Assembly (NCBI RefSeq): GCF_963675165.1
Contig: NC_087380.1
Location: 4,021,803-4,085,802 of the forward strand
From: Halichondria panicea
Lineage: Eukaryota; Porifera; Demospongiae; Suberitida; Halichondriidae
DNA length: 64,000 bases
Direction: 5' to 3'
In this document: piece by piece, positions 35,496 to 48,011 of the stretch
Layout of the letters: each line of letters starts with the position of its first letter
Position numbering within the stretch: the first letter of the stretch is position 1
The notes under the pieces: generated by a model
What the model saw: the letters and a program-made list of their open reading frames with translations, nothing else
Databases searched by the model: none
Told to the model about the DNA's origin: nothing
Translations under genes and position numbers: made by a program

Positions 35496-38075
35496 TATAC
35501 GTTATGTCATTATTGAACAATCATTAGGTCTGCATGGGCTTTTCTGAGCCCGTGTATGTAATTCACTGCGAACTTTTGGGTTGGGAGGTCATCTAGCCAG
35601 GGTGTGCCGAGCAAGTAGCTTATCAGCAGGTTTGGAGAGGAGGTGTAGGCAGACAGCGTGCGGGGGACCCTTGATAGTAGCATTTCCCTGGTGCTCTGGA
35701 GAGCTGGGCAGACCAATAAGAAGTGCATCGCGTCCTCAGCAGCAGAGTGGCATAGCTTGCAAGTTGATGATCTTTCACCTCCCCTGAATTAAACCTTGAG
35801 GCGTCTCACTCTAGCCCATCGCAACCCACTAGTAGGCGAATTTGAAGTTGGAGCACTGGAGCATTTGTCTGTCCCCTTTGCTAATGAGCCACTGGGGGCA
35901 GATTCGTCCTTGGGTGAATAATGTTGAGCTGCAATTAGATATCGGGAGCCCGCTGCATTCAGACTGCAGTTTAGTGTAAAGTTGAGTTCTTAGGATAATT
36001 TTGACTGACTTCTTCCATGTAGGCTTGGTGCAGGGGAGAGCAGCTGAAAGGGACGATAGAGGCTAAATCCTGCAACAAGCTTGACCAGGAGTGTATTATG
36101 CGGACGGAGAATGATTAGCTAGTCTCTCTAGGAGTACTATGCGAGCTAGGGAGGCTGGATCTAGGCTTAATGTGGCGAAGATCAAATTTAGCTTTCTGTA
36201 GCAAGGCACATGCTGATTGGTAGTGTGCCAAGCAAGCTATTGAGGGCAACTGAAGGGCATCTTGTAGGGAGCCCTTGGATTGTTCTTAATATTTTTTCTG
36301 TGGGCTCTCTCCAGCATTAGTAGTTCAGTCTTAGAGAGTACCCATAATTCAGACCCAAACAGCAGGATGGGGAGGCAGATTGTAACGTATAGCTTGAGGC
36401 GGGTGGACGCACCCAAAACGAGCACCCACTGCATTCAGTGCGAAGAACGAGCTTCTGCCTCTCGAGATTCTCTCATTAGTTCTAGAGACTGTGGATGCTG
36501 TTGCCAATCTTAGAATTCCTAGGTGATGAGTTTCGTCATCTTCTTTTATTATCAGACTCTGGTCCCCTATAGTCCATTTACGTGATGCTCTATTCTTGTC
36601 TCTCGATCTTGTAGACTCCCCCAAGTACTAATACTGAAGACTTAAGGGGGTTGATTTTGTATCTCCAGGTGTATGAGTATTGGTAGACAACGTCAATTAT
36701 TTGTTGGAGGGAGTTTGGGTTGTCTGCGATTGATGCTAGATCATCTGCATACATGGGGGAACCCACGTAGACTCCATTGATTTGGGACCCCTCTCCGCAG
36801 GAAGAGAGTTTGACTAGAAGGTCGTCTACGTAGATTGTGTAGAGGAGTGGGGATAGTATGGTGCCCTATAGCTGACGCACAGCTTGAGAGATGCATACCG
36901 GGGTGGAGATTTTTCCCTCTCATAGTATCGCAGTTGTTGATGTCGAATACCAGTGCTCGATAAGATCCCATAATCTTCCCTCTGATTCCCTTGTTGTGAA
37001 GTTGATAAGGAGGCCCGCATGCCATACTGTGTCAAATGCCTTTTGGGCATCTTGGAAAGCAACAAATGCTTTCTTCTTGCGTTCACGGATCGAGCTTATT
37101 CTCCTGCAAGATGAACGCTGCCTGTGTGGGAGAAACTTATAGGCCTGGTCTAAAGCCACCTTGCAGGGGTGTAGTTGCACTGCTGGGACAAGACTGGAGA
37201 GTAGTAGTCCAGCTTCTCAAACAACTTTGCAAAGTTTGAGAGGAGTGAGGTGCCGCGGTAGCTGCCTGGATTTTACGGATCTTTGTTTGGACCTTTCAGG
37301 ATGATGAGACCTTCCCGAAATGATATGGGGATATAGCCAACAAGTGCGATTGAGTTAAACAGGTATGTAAGGGGTGATTGACCATTCTCCCGCGTGGACT
37401 ATATGTTCCGTTTCAATACCATCCGGACCAGGGGCCTTTCTCTTGTTAAGGGAGTTGATTGCTGATTCCACCTCTGAGGTGCTAAATTGGACTGTTTCAT
37501 TAGGGTTTGAGATGGACTTGATGGTTTCCAGATGAGCAGTAACCTCCCTCATGATGCTTGAGCAGGCAGTAGGATGACACTGGGGGAGGTGAGAGGAAGT
37601 CACTGAAATAGGAAGCCCAACCCTCAATTATGTTATTGCCTTCGAATTTTTTTCCATTCACAGTAATTAAGGGAGGCAGTCAGAGCATTGGATTTCCCAT
37701 AATGTTTTTTTGATGGTCTCAAAAAGCTTTCTGGTGTCCTCTGCTGACGAGTCAGGTTGTCCAAGAACTCGTCTTTATTGTGGTGACGGAGTTCAGAGCG
37801 GAATTTACCCTTTGCAGCTTTGTATTTTGACCACAGGGAGTCTGATGAGTGCCTAGATTTACTCGACTTCTTCCAGTTGTTGTAGGCAGCTTTGGATGCC
37901 TTTTGGGCCAATTGAAGTTTTTCCCTCCATTTTGGGATTTGAGTGGGATGTGCTGATTAGCCGTACTTCTTAGTGAGTCTGTGATCCAATTTATGTCTTT
38001 GTCAATCGCTACCATTACCACGTGGCCAATAAGGATACTCTCCTATCAGGAAATACAAAGAAGAAGAAGGTATTG
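35496..38075 (-). mobile_element. Decayed LINE (reverse transcriptase)
   Basis: Reading down the minus strand, several frames give pieces of one ORF2: a linker region (37,633-37,911), RKAPGPDGIETEHI (about 37,400-37,450), FVAFQDAQKAFDTVWHAGLL (about 37,020-37,080), PMYADDLASI with the RT active site YADD (about 36,745), a C-terminal FGSELWVLSK, then the CKLCH...C knuckle near 35,720. At least five frameshifts separate them. A sequence of about 55 bp (rich in gaagaagaag, with gataggagagtatccttatt) flanks the unit at 35,426-35,490 and, inverted, at 38,017-38,072. No endonuclease domain is visible, so the copy is 5' truncated and dead. Confidence 0.85.
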
Positions 38076-39330
38076 AGCGTGCATGCGCATTCCATCCAGG
38101 GGTGCATGTGTCTGCAAGTTTATTCACAAAAATTAATAATGGCTACTAAAATAGCTAGCTTCTTTAGCAGCTCTTTCTGACGCTTGTAGCAAACAAAAAG
38201 CTAGCGCTTTAGTGCAAGGCTAACTCATATATAAGTTGAATAGAAAGTTTGTGCGAACAGATGAGATACACTGTTTGATTTGTGGACGGTTTTTTGGTGG
38301 GGCATAAATTGTGATACTATATCACATGCACTATCACAATCATGATATACTGCTATAGTATATATCAGGACTGGTGAAGAATCTACCTGAACTTGAGTTG
38401 TCTCCAATTCTCTATAGCCTATATATAGTGGTATTATGCAAACTGATAGACATGTATAGTGTATATCTATAGCGTATTTATATCATTATGTCATTATGTG
38501 TATGATAAATACATGCATATATAGATCTCTATTGCATGAAAGTAATATTATGTAGAAAATTCAACATTTTTCCTTTATTATTATGCGTTCACAATTGACA
38601 GAATGTTCACAAAATTAATTAGTTTCTATTTGTGGAATCATGTAAGGTATACATTTGATATAAGCGTTCACAATTGACAGAATGTTCACACATTGTATAA
38701 TATATATAATTATAGTTTATACTATATATATACGTTTGATATAAGCGTTCACAATTGACAGAATGATCACAAATTTAGTTTATACTATATATATAGTATT
38801 ATTATACGTTTCATATAAGCGTTCACAATTGACAGAATGATCACAAATTAAATTTTAGTTTATACTATATATAATATAGTATATACGGTTGATATATATA
38901 TGCGTTCACAATTGACAGAATGATCACAAATTTAGTTTATACTATATATATATAGTATAAGCGTTCACAATTGACAGACTTTTATTGGCAACCCCATGAT
39001 GCATGCACCTCACAGGGCCCTCGGCCATGCATAATATGTATAATTATGTTCATAATAACATGCACTGGTATATTATAATTCAATAGACAACCCCTTCCCC
39101 CCATAATTATAGCCATGCATGCATGTAACTACATAAAAACCACCCTTCCCCCATAAAACTTATTATCACAATGCATGGTATCAAGATATCATTCATTTCG
39201 ATTGTATATACATAATACATAAAACAACGTGCTATACTAGCGCACAAAACACTATATTATATACCTAAATAATAGATACAATAACTGTTATTATAGATTG
39301 AGTTCATGCAGGCAAAATTAAGTGTTATAG
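38076..39330. repeat. Spacer with six-unit array (38,585-38,985)
   Basis: The unit gcgttcacaattgacagaat occurs at 38,585, 38,664, 38,745, 38,819, 38,902 and 38,961, separated by AT-rich linkers made of tatactatatata. Spacing is 59-83 bp, so it is a regularly spaced motif, not a simple satellite. It lies about 350 bp downstream of the PHD gene stop. The rest of the interval holds no gene. Confidence 0.85.
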
Positions 39331-40299
39331 CTACATGCATTTGCTGCAATGCCACTGTGCTATCTTCCCAGCTTCTTTTTGTGATAACGATACGCACTTG
39401 ATGTGGAACCATTGGTCACATGTGTGACAAGCAATCATGGTTGAAGCATGAGGCACTCTCTTGTATACGCATACATACTTAGGGCATTGCTCCTTGTCTT
39501 CTGCACAATCAAAACATATACATGGAAATAAGTGCCACTTGCATTTATCGTACACTTATATATGCATTGCCCGAGTCAATATAATTACATTATATCTCTA
39601 CATGCCATGCATGCACTATATATTGTTTGTCAGCACATAATAATTATCTAATTACCTCCTACAATTGCAACTTGTACAGCAGATTTGCCTTGCAGTTTAT
39701 TAGCACAGTTCTTTTTTCTTTTGGCACCATTGGTAGACAATATCTTGGCAGATTGTGGTTGACTAGCAGGTTTTCTTTTGCTTCTGGTATTTGCAGGCGA
39801 TCGTGGTTTACTAGCAATTTTGGTTTTGCTTCTGTTCTTGGCAGCATAATTTGATTTGTCTGCATGTGAGTATAATTATGCATGATAACTTCAAAGCCTA
39901 TATAAAAAACATAGTATACAATAAGTAACAGTAAATGCACAATACATGCATGCAGGCACTTGACATGCATCTTACTTTGCTTGCCAGTTGCTTTGAATTC
40001 AGCGAGACATTTACTGTTGTCTGAATAGATATACAATTTGCACAATGTTTTTAAGTGCATCATGCATGCACTATTATTATATATTTATAGCTACCTTTTT
40101 TAACGCCCAACTTCACTTTGGCCAATTCTGTTAACAGGTTCCTTCTTACCACAACTGTAGTAGATGTTGCTTTTCTGCGTGCATGGCCACTCAATCTGGC
40201 AGGACTTACTCCAATTCTTTCATACAATTTTGTCAGTGATACCGAAACAGGACGCTTCTTTTGCACTGAGAGTGCAGGATAAAAGTATGTGCAGGGCAT
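39331..40299 (-). CDS. PHD-finger protein, 207 aa, 4 exons
   Basis: Exons are 40299-40095, 40020-39976, 39859-39656 and 39500-39331. All junctions are GT-AG and phase 1, and they add to 624 bp. The N-terminal part is basic (KKRPVSVSLTKLYERIG, GHARRKATSTT). The third exon is Lys/Ser/Asn-rich and nuclear-like (KNRSKTKIASKPR). The last encodes a PHD-type zinc finger: ACHTCDQWFHIKCV then WHCSKCM at the stop. PHD fingers usually read histone tails. The first Cys pair is odd: the usual CxC reads CVY, so one zinc ligand is Tyr unless the Cys seven residues before takes its place. The start could also lie in an unseen upstream exon, since a possible acceptor precedes QKKRP. It lies 1.3 kb downstream of the KDZ transposase, same strand, and might be an accessory gene of that element. 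Confidence 0.75.
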
Positions 40300-41590
40300 T
40301 GTATACTATAATGGCGCATGCATGCATGCATGTGTAGCTAATTATTAATTACTGCGAAATGTTTTATATTATAATATTATAGGTTCATGGAATGGCCCTC
40401 TATATATAAAAGCAGTATTTCTTTGAATCATCAGGAGTAATTAACTCCGGCATGCTTATCAGAATCACCTCCAGCCCCATTAATATAGTAATATATGTTT
40501 TGCACGTTATAATAGCAGATAGTCAAGGCGGCAAACTATACTACGGCCAGTCTACGGGGCCCACAAAAACAGCAAAAATTAGCTATAATGTATATATACA
40601 CCATGTATACCTAATTGCCTCTGTCTTAATTGGTGGTGTAACTCCTAGTCGATGGAGACGGACAGGTGTGAGAGGATAATGACATAGCACTGCATCCATG
40701 TATATAAAATATGACATAATTTTATATAATTAAACTAATCGTATTTGTGGGTATATATAATTATATATAAATTACATGCAGAGCCCTCAGCAGAAATGTT
40801 TGGGTGTTCTGAATAGTCATAGGAAACCACAATTACCAATAGCTTAGCATTAGTAAAACCAGTAGGTTTACATAGGATTGGCAGTGGGTTTGCCCGTGTT
40901 TAGCAATATTTCAATTATTTTGACTCATGTTCAAACTGTTCTATCTCTGCAGGGAAAGGCCACATCAAAACTGAATGGACAGATAGTTTCTTTAGCCTTT
41001 TCTCTCTTTGTATCTCTCATTTCATAATCCATGAACGTTTTAAATGTATGAATATTGTCATTTTAAAAATTGCACTATTTCGACGTTTCACCGCTCGTTG
41101 TCTGACTGACTAAAGGCCTGTCCACACTAGACACTCAATGCGCATTGAACATCCACCAAATCATTCCATGCAGGTCACCAGTACGGTTCGTGCATGTTAC
41201 TACGCATGGACTGTGTGTACCTGTGCTCAACACTGCATGTATTAGGAACATCAATTCATCACAAATCATCATGATTATATGCCCGCACATTCCAAAATGG
41301 ATGTATAATAAAAATTGCGTATTTATATTATATTAGCAGGGAAAACATGGAAAACTACCAGTACATGTGATTGACGTTGTAACGGATTGGAGTTATGCTC
41401 TCGTCGGATTTCTTGTTTCCACGCTTTTTTGTGGTTCCCCTGGCCAATCCTAGCAATTTTTCACATTGCAAATGTTTTTCTAGTCGGATATAGGTATCAT
41501 ATAAAGTACAGTGATAGTAATTGCTAATTAAGTGACTGCATGTATATCTCAACACATTCACATGTATAAGCACTGCAAAACAATTTACAG
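40300..41590. other. Spacer between KDZ and PHD genes, with R2 copy
   Basis: No gene. An R2 repeat copy lies at about 41,195-41,500 (catggactgtgtgtacctgt ... cacattgcaaatg). The remainder is AT-rich. Confidence 0.5.
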
Positions 41591-43968
41591 TTACTTTGCA
41601 GTTCTTTTTGGGAGAATTGGCTTTTTTCCTCTAGCATAGCACTTGCTGGTATACTCGTTTCACCTTAACACCATTCGGTGGAGATAAAAAAGGTGGTGAA
41701 CCTTGTTCGTTGAGCACAGAATATGACTAAACCGATGTACCCAAACAAATGTCTGCTCCCCAGCCTGTGTATTGAAGTCAGGATTCTCGCTCTTCAGTTC
41801 AGCAGGAGAAAACTTTAATTTACAATCTGGAGACACATGGTTTTGAAAATGAAACACATCGATGATTTTGTTGACATCAAGCCACAAACGGTCCAATGGC
41901 GGAGTAAATGGTAGAGGAGCACGAGCAGCCTTCAGCTTTGCTAAATTGCACATGTTGTCATAGGCCAATGAGATAGGCTTCCCAATACCACCACAAGACT
42001 TAGCTAGAGACAGCAGCCATTGAATCAAAATTAAGAACACTTGTGATGGCGATTCAGACCTATATAGGTATATAAATTATATATAGAGTGCATTTGTTTT
42101 ATACATGCATAGTTTCTATTCATGTCAACAGCTGAGGGTTAGTACTTATAATTATAGGCACTAGCTATATTACAGTTCAGTATAATGTAGCTATTATGCT
42201 AAAATGTATACAGGAAAAGGGTCATGTGAATGCATGGCGTGTACCTGTACAATGGTTGCCAAGTGTCAATATGACCACCCCCTCTGATGACAAATTGATG
42301 CCCTCTAGACCACTTCCTCAACCGTTTGGATTTACCCGTATCTTTCCTGCAAACTCGTTCATTAGGGTCATCATACACAGTACTTCGTACTAGTTTAGGA
42401 TGCTTCTCAATTAAAGCTGCAGTACCTATAGGATAAAGTTCAATAAAAGTAATAGAGAATTCTACATAATTATATACCTTGTGAGGTGGTAGCAGATGTT
42501 CCAAATTGGTTTGTATTGACTTTAATAGAGTTCACAACTGCATCAACAGTATCAGTGTCACCCTCACACTCCTCTTCATTTTCTAAGCAAAACGCCTTAT
42601 TGTGAATTGGGGAGTTTGTACACACATCAGGTAAATTGAGAGCTGGAATTCCATCACTGATTTGCTGCAAAGGTTTTGAAATTACAAATTACAATGTAAC
42701 TATAATGTTTGTGGAAATGAATAAGTTGCCATCCATCACCTCAACTTTGAACATGCAGTGTGGGAAAACAGTCTTCCAAATTCCATCTGTAACCCACAGT
42801 TGACCACAACCTATTGGGTTCAATACTAATTATACAGTCATGCATGCACTATAATTACCTCTTTTCTTGCATTCAGCAGTACACGTGTCTTCTTTGTGGT
42901 GGTATATAGAGATTGCCGCCTTACTTCTTCAATCCTTTCCATACACTCCTCTCTCTCACTGTCTTTATGGAAACGATAGTCGATCTTATTGACTCGTCTC
43001 AACTCATTCTCCACTTCTCCATTATAGAAGGCTTCCCCAACAATATAGGGACTAAGCTCTGTACTTGAACACCATTACTTATCTAGACATAAATTATTTG
43101 CTTCTCTATTTATACCTTCATCTGGTGGTATCTCTAAAGCAGTATTGTAACTTTCAGCAAACCCTTGAAAGGAAACCCAAGAGTGATTACTACAGGACAA
43201 ATAATTATGTTGAGATGGACATTATTTATTCATGAAACAGTTTTGCTATAAGTACTAAACATTGTTCAATTACGCAAGGCTACACTGCCACTCCAACGAA
43301 AAATAAATGGTGTCAGACACTTCAACATATGTTTGAGTTTGGGGGTACATACGGAATCCATTCTCAGACTTGTTTCCAAAGTGAGCATAGTTATAAGTTA
43401 TGTTGCAAACTTTACACCTTAGCGTACACTTTCTTCCTCTAACAAAACCATTCGATCAGAGAGTAACACTTTATCTGAAAATATTGTTTAGGATAAAAAT
43501 AATAGTTTAGCCAATAAAAAACTCACATGGCAAGAATGATTAGACACCAATGGTCGGTCACAGTCAAAACAGGTGTTTGTGGGTGGAGTCAACAATGGAG
43601 GGTAGTTATTCGGAGTAGATCGTACAAGGTGTGGGCAGTGGTTATTGACAAATTCAGCCACCATTTCTATACTTTCCTGTTGGACACCAGGTAGAGAGAG
43701 GTCACAGTTACACAAGATATTTTTTTTCGGAATCAGTAACATTGCCAGAGATCGAACGCAGTAAAAGGCACACCTCATTCACAAGTACAAACCCAAACCT
43801 AGCTACCAACCAAGATTCTTTCACTTCTCTGCTCAACTTATCAAGTGTGCTCCATGTGTTGAGGTCGATCGAAGCCAGTGATTCGTAAAAAGAGAGAAGG
43901 GAAGAGGTCTGTAATTTTCGACGTTTGTGCTGTTGAGATATTTCACCTATAGATGGAAGTAGGGACAT
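41591..43968 (-). pseudogene. KDZ-type DNA transposase, nine exons, lightly decayed
   Basis: Inferred exons are 43968-43774, 43676-43527, 43474-43274, 43189-43116, 43058-42859, 42810-42740, 42664-42478, 42425-42245 and 42059-41591. The product of about 575 aa has the KDZ order: a Cys/His motif (CFDCDRPLVSNHSCH, RCKVCNITYNY), NHSWVSFQGFAESYN, WVTDGIWKTVFPHCMF, DGIPALNLPDVCTNSP, WSRGHQFVIRGGGH, ISLAYDNMCNLAKLKA and GEQTFVWVHRFSHILC. Probable DDE residues lie in VTDG, AYDN and GEQT. Damage is slight: a one-base shift near 43,452, a one-base phase mismatch at the 42,810 junction, and a TGA at 41,660-41,662 where CGA (Arg) is expected, 22 codons before the natural TAA at 41,591. KDZ proteins move DNA transposons by cut and paste. 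Element ends were not found. Sequencing error could explain part of the damage. Confidence 0.82.
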
Positions 43969-45820
43969 TGTTGCAGATCTATATAGGTTTAGAAGACAAA
44001 CTATCTATGTAATGTTAGAGCATGTTCTTATAGCCATAAATAGTGCAATTTGATTGGTTAGAGGAAGTGTTTTATCCAACTTAGAAAATTGTGTACTAGA
44101 CAATCATGTACTTCACTTATAGAAAACACTTACAATCATGTAGCAAAGATTAGATAACAATTCATGGCTAGGAGCAAATCCATCTGAGACACTATGATAT
44201 AAATTCTTAGACACTGTTTAGTTTCTACATGACTTAGAAGCCCTCAAGCCCTAGGGCTAATAAAACTCTCACTAAGATGTGGATAGATCTACTACAAGCA
44301 GCCTTTGGACTTCTAAAGCATGAAAGTTAGTAATCAATTAATGTGTAAAAGAATGCATAGGTGCCAACTTCCCGATTTAGGGAAAAAAACATGGGCCCGT
44401 TACAGCCCTGCTGCCATTGAAGGAGGCACATTTTGGGGATTCACAATAATTTAAGCCCATGCAGACTCTGAGACAACAATTAATAGCGTGAATCTGATTT
44501 TCAGTGCAAAAACAACAATGAATACAAGTTTTCCTACATGGAAGATGTGAGTATTGTGGTGTCCCAGATAGACCAGCATGCAGTAGCATCACTGCACAGC
44601 TCTGGATGTGGCTGCACTAGTAGTTATAGTGTGTCTAGATCTAGATCTAGTAAGTGAGCCCTGCCCACTTATTGGACTGTCATTCATAATCTATTAGTTT
44701 TCTAGAAGTTTTCTTGTTGTTCAAAGCTGATTCTGCTCAGGATTTACTATTATTTAGCAGTAGTTTGAAGCCTTTAAGGCTTGCTAAGCTTTATTGGAGC
44801 TTAATAACCCCGCTCAAGAGCAGCAACCTTGAAAATCAGGGATATATGAGGTGAATAGCAGTTTCTTTTCGGGACAGGGGTGATAGAACTAAATTTGAGA
44901 CAGTCTAGGTTTGGAGATAGTTGGCAGAGACTGGTACATACACAGCTTGATTGTAGATAGATGTAATAGTTTTTTTAAATTGTGATCATTTTCCTGTTCA
45001 CAAAATTGATATGCTGATTTTTTTGTCCGCAAATGATACAGCAAATGACAGATGATGCTATGAAAAATTTTGAAGTGACTGCAACAGCCTTCAATGTGAG
45101 TCAAACTAGCCATGCATAACTCGAGAAAGAAGCTTTAGTTTGCTAATCCACGAATCAAAATCCGTGGCTAGAAGCCTATAGAAGCTGTTAGTTTTCATCG
45201 CATTGCAACCGTTGAGCAGTTACAGCTGGAATACACACACCGACAGACACACACACACACACACACAGTCGTATCCCTCGTGCGGCATAACTAATAACTT
45301 GTTGTGTGAAGGCTATCAATGCTGTAAACGCAATCCTATGGCAGCCAGGTGAGCAGGCTCAGATGACAAACAAACCACTGACTACTATACCCGTAGCCGC
45401 CCATGAGCGCCTCACAAACACACACAAACAGTGATCTCGTCATGGGTATGTCTTTTGCCAGGAGAACATGAGGGGATGGAGCGTCTTACTATGCGGATTC
45501 TGTATCCGGTCTAGCTTTGTACAAATCATGCCATATAATTATGTCAAACCACTATATAAGTGCTTGTCTTACTATGCTGATTCTGTATTGTCTAGCTTTG
45601 TACAAATCATGCCATATATGTCAAACCGCTATAATTATATTAAAGTGCTGCTGACAGTATATTCAATAATTTGACTAACGCGTTATTAGCCACATGTACG
45701 GAGTACTTAGCACATTACAAACAACGATAGTGAATCCGCAATGCTATGCATATAGTCATCCCTTCATGTGCTCCTGCTTTCTCTGAGGTGATTCAATTGA
45801 TAGTTCAATTTTCAGCCATT
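43969..45820. other. Intergenic, with a divergent R1-like stretch
   Basis: No gene. Around 45,100-45,290 the minus strand loosely resembles R1 (gcataactcgagaaag, aatccacgaatcaaaatccg) and ends in a short (AC)n run. Nothing else is recognised. Confidence 0.4.
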
Positions 45821-45822
45821 TC

Positions 45823-46390
45823 AGCTTCTACTTAGTGAAATACTCGACTCTTTCAGTGTCTGTAAAATGACGGTATCATATCTGATCGATGTATCTGACA
45901 ACAACGTTCCCATTCGACAGCTCAACTTTGTACGTAGTCGGTCCAAGGACACTTGCAATGACCCTTGACATCCATTTCTTCGATGGGAGGTATAGTTTCT
46001 CACAGTGACAGTTCGTCCCAATGTAAATGACCTCAATTTAGAGCGCTGGTTATAGTCTGTTAAGTTATATGGGTTTGAGTAGATTGAGTTTGGTACGCAC
46101 TTTCCTTTGTAAAAAGAGTTCACTTAGTGAACAGTCAGTAGTTGCATGTAGAGTTTTATAGTGCATATGTCCATCATTTTGACTAGCTCTCATGGCATTC
46201 TTAAACGTCTGGATGAATTAATCTCTCAGCAAGACATTTGTTGATGAGTGATAAGGCGCACTCCTGATACTTTTCTGTTTCATTGCTGTTTCGTCAAATT
46301 TTCTGTGAGGTAAAAACTGAGGGCCATTGTCTGCTGAGACAAGTTGTTCGGGTAAACCATATCTTGCAAAGGTCATACAGTGTAGTTTTT
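45823..46390 (-). mobile_element. Gypsy LTR-retrotransposon integrase remnant
   Basis: Minus-strand frames read GLPEQLVSADNGPQF, then SIRSAPYHSSTN and LAERLI, the end of a Gypsy integrase core. Further on they read LRSFTLGRTVTVRNYTSHRR and VSLDRLRTKLSCRMG, the GPY/F-type C-terminal region. The pieces lie in different frames with stops, and no LTRs, RT or protease were seen. A dead fragment. Confidence 0.75.
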
Positions 46391-46506
46391 CAACGTTATT
46401 ATTACTTCAGGCCAATTTGAGTGTGCGTTATCCTGATAAATTATGCTTGGAATAATTTTAGCATAATAGTGTCATACACAACAATGTCCACTTTGGTAAA
46501 GATCAT

Positions 46507-46590
46507 TACATTAAGTTTTGCATAACGACGTTTCACCTTCAGCCATTTTTTGCACGAGAACGTCGTTATGCAAAACTTAATGTAAGAGAT
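46507..46590. repeat. Short perfect hairpin
   Basis: The arms cattaagttttgcataacga and the inverse (tcgttatgcaaaacttaatg) enclose a loop of about 30 bp. It could be a tiny MITE or the joined ends of one. The DNA between 46,590 and 47,142 has no gene. Confidence 0.8.
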
Positions 46591-47142
46591 TAAGTTTACA
46601 ACCCGCTTCGTAGAATTAACCCTGCAAAATTATGCGAACCAGGCAACACCCCATGGATAATCCCACTCACACATTATTATTTTCAACTTGTCTACGAGAA
46701 CATGAGGAGTCTCCAAAGATTAGACCAGAGCCAGTGTTACACCGACACGTAAAAAGGGCTCAAAACCACACTGCATATACATGCCATTGACATGAGTATG
46801 CAGCTTTATCACGTGTATAATTATTTTACAAGCCCTGTAACTCACTGCTCTTTTTAATATTAATTTTATGCACAGTGCCATGGTGAGAGTGAAAAGAGCA
46901 AGAAAAGTGCAACAGGTATAGTATATACGGCTTCATACATTGTTGTGATAAAACTGTTGAGGCAGCCCATGCGTACATACAAGTGCTTTTAAGATTGCTA
47001 GTAACTCCTAAAAGTATGAACCACTCAAGTGTGATATTATAATTATTGTCTGGCATAATTTCCATTTTAACTTAGATTCTGAGAGGAGGGGTATCTCAAT
47101 TAACTACACCATGCATACATGCCAGTTTTTTAATTATACTAT

Positions 47143-47972
47143 AGTTACACTGGATGACAAACTTCATTCTAACACAAAGGAAATGGATCGTATATTTAAT
47201 ACATTTCAATATGAAATATTTAAATCCGTAAGCTCTCCCGTGTTTGTAAAGATGACTTTGTGACCTGTTTAATAGGATTGAATGCGAAGGAATCAGTTTT
47301 TGAAGACAAACATGCCGAACGAATTTTTCGGAAACAAAGAGACAAACTTACCTCCGTCTCTACTATTGCAAAAGTTTGGGGCATCATCGCAGAGTACTTT
47401 TCATTCTTTAATTATGAAATTATTGAAACAATTGTGAACAGCTTTGGCACAAAAGAAGACGTGGAAAAACTAGCATGTTATGAGAAGAAGATTACGGATT
47501 ATGCTAACCAAAGAATTCACCCGCTCGGATCACAAATTTTCCCAGTCCCAAAAAATGAACATACAAAACTAGCTGTAAAGCTTGATTCTACTTACGAGGA
47601 TTGCCGCTACCATGACTTAAAGGTGTTTGAAAATAAGCTGAAGAATTTGTTAAAGTTAGAGGATGGAGCTTTATGTCTCCTCTCATTTGAAGAAGGGTGT
47701 ATTCAGCTTGTATATGTAAGTGCTGCTTCTATTGATGAAATTGCATTTCCGCTCACTGCAATTCAAAAAGTTGAGCTACAGAACCTTCATGTAATTCGTC
47801 TGCAGTGTGGAAAGTACTCGTATTCACATCAATTTGTAAGTCCATATAACATTCATTTCATATCATTATCCATAAATTGACTGTTAATTTGTCATGGAAT
47901 TCTAGAACTTGTCTGTATTTTTATTCAGGACGACTGTTCGTTGCAAAGAGTAGGAAAATTGGACGATTCGGA
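47143..47972 (+). CDS. Exons of a Death/NLR-associated orphan domain protein
   Basis: The main exon (open to 47,835) reads AKVWGIIAEYFSFFNYEIIE, then FGTKEDVEKLACYEKKITDY, VPKNEHTKLAVKLDSTYEDC and CLLSFEEGCIQLVYV. This is a domain I recognise from many uncharacterised sponge and cnidarian proteins, often next to Death or NACHT domains; its function is unknown. An upstream in-frame stretch (LDDKLHSNTKEMDRIFNTF) ends at a GTAAGC donor at 47,228 and joins in phase at an acceptor after 47,289. GTAAGT at 47,836 closes the main exon. A small exon, 47,929-47,972 (DDCSLQRVGKLDDSE), follows and ends at a GTATTC donor. The next 300 bp is a MITE, and no further exon was found. No stop or shift is visible, but start and end of the gene are missing. 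Confidence 0.6.
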
Positions 47973-48011
47973 AGGTATTCATATATAATAGCATGCAGAC
48001 ATCACTATGCG

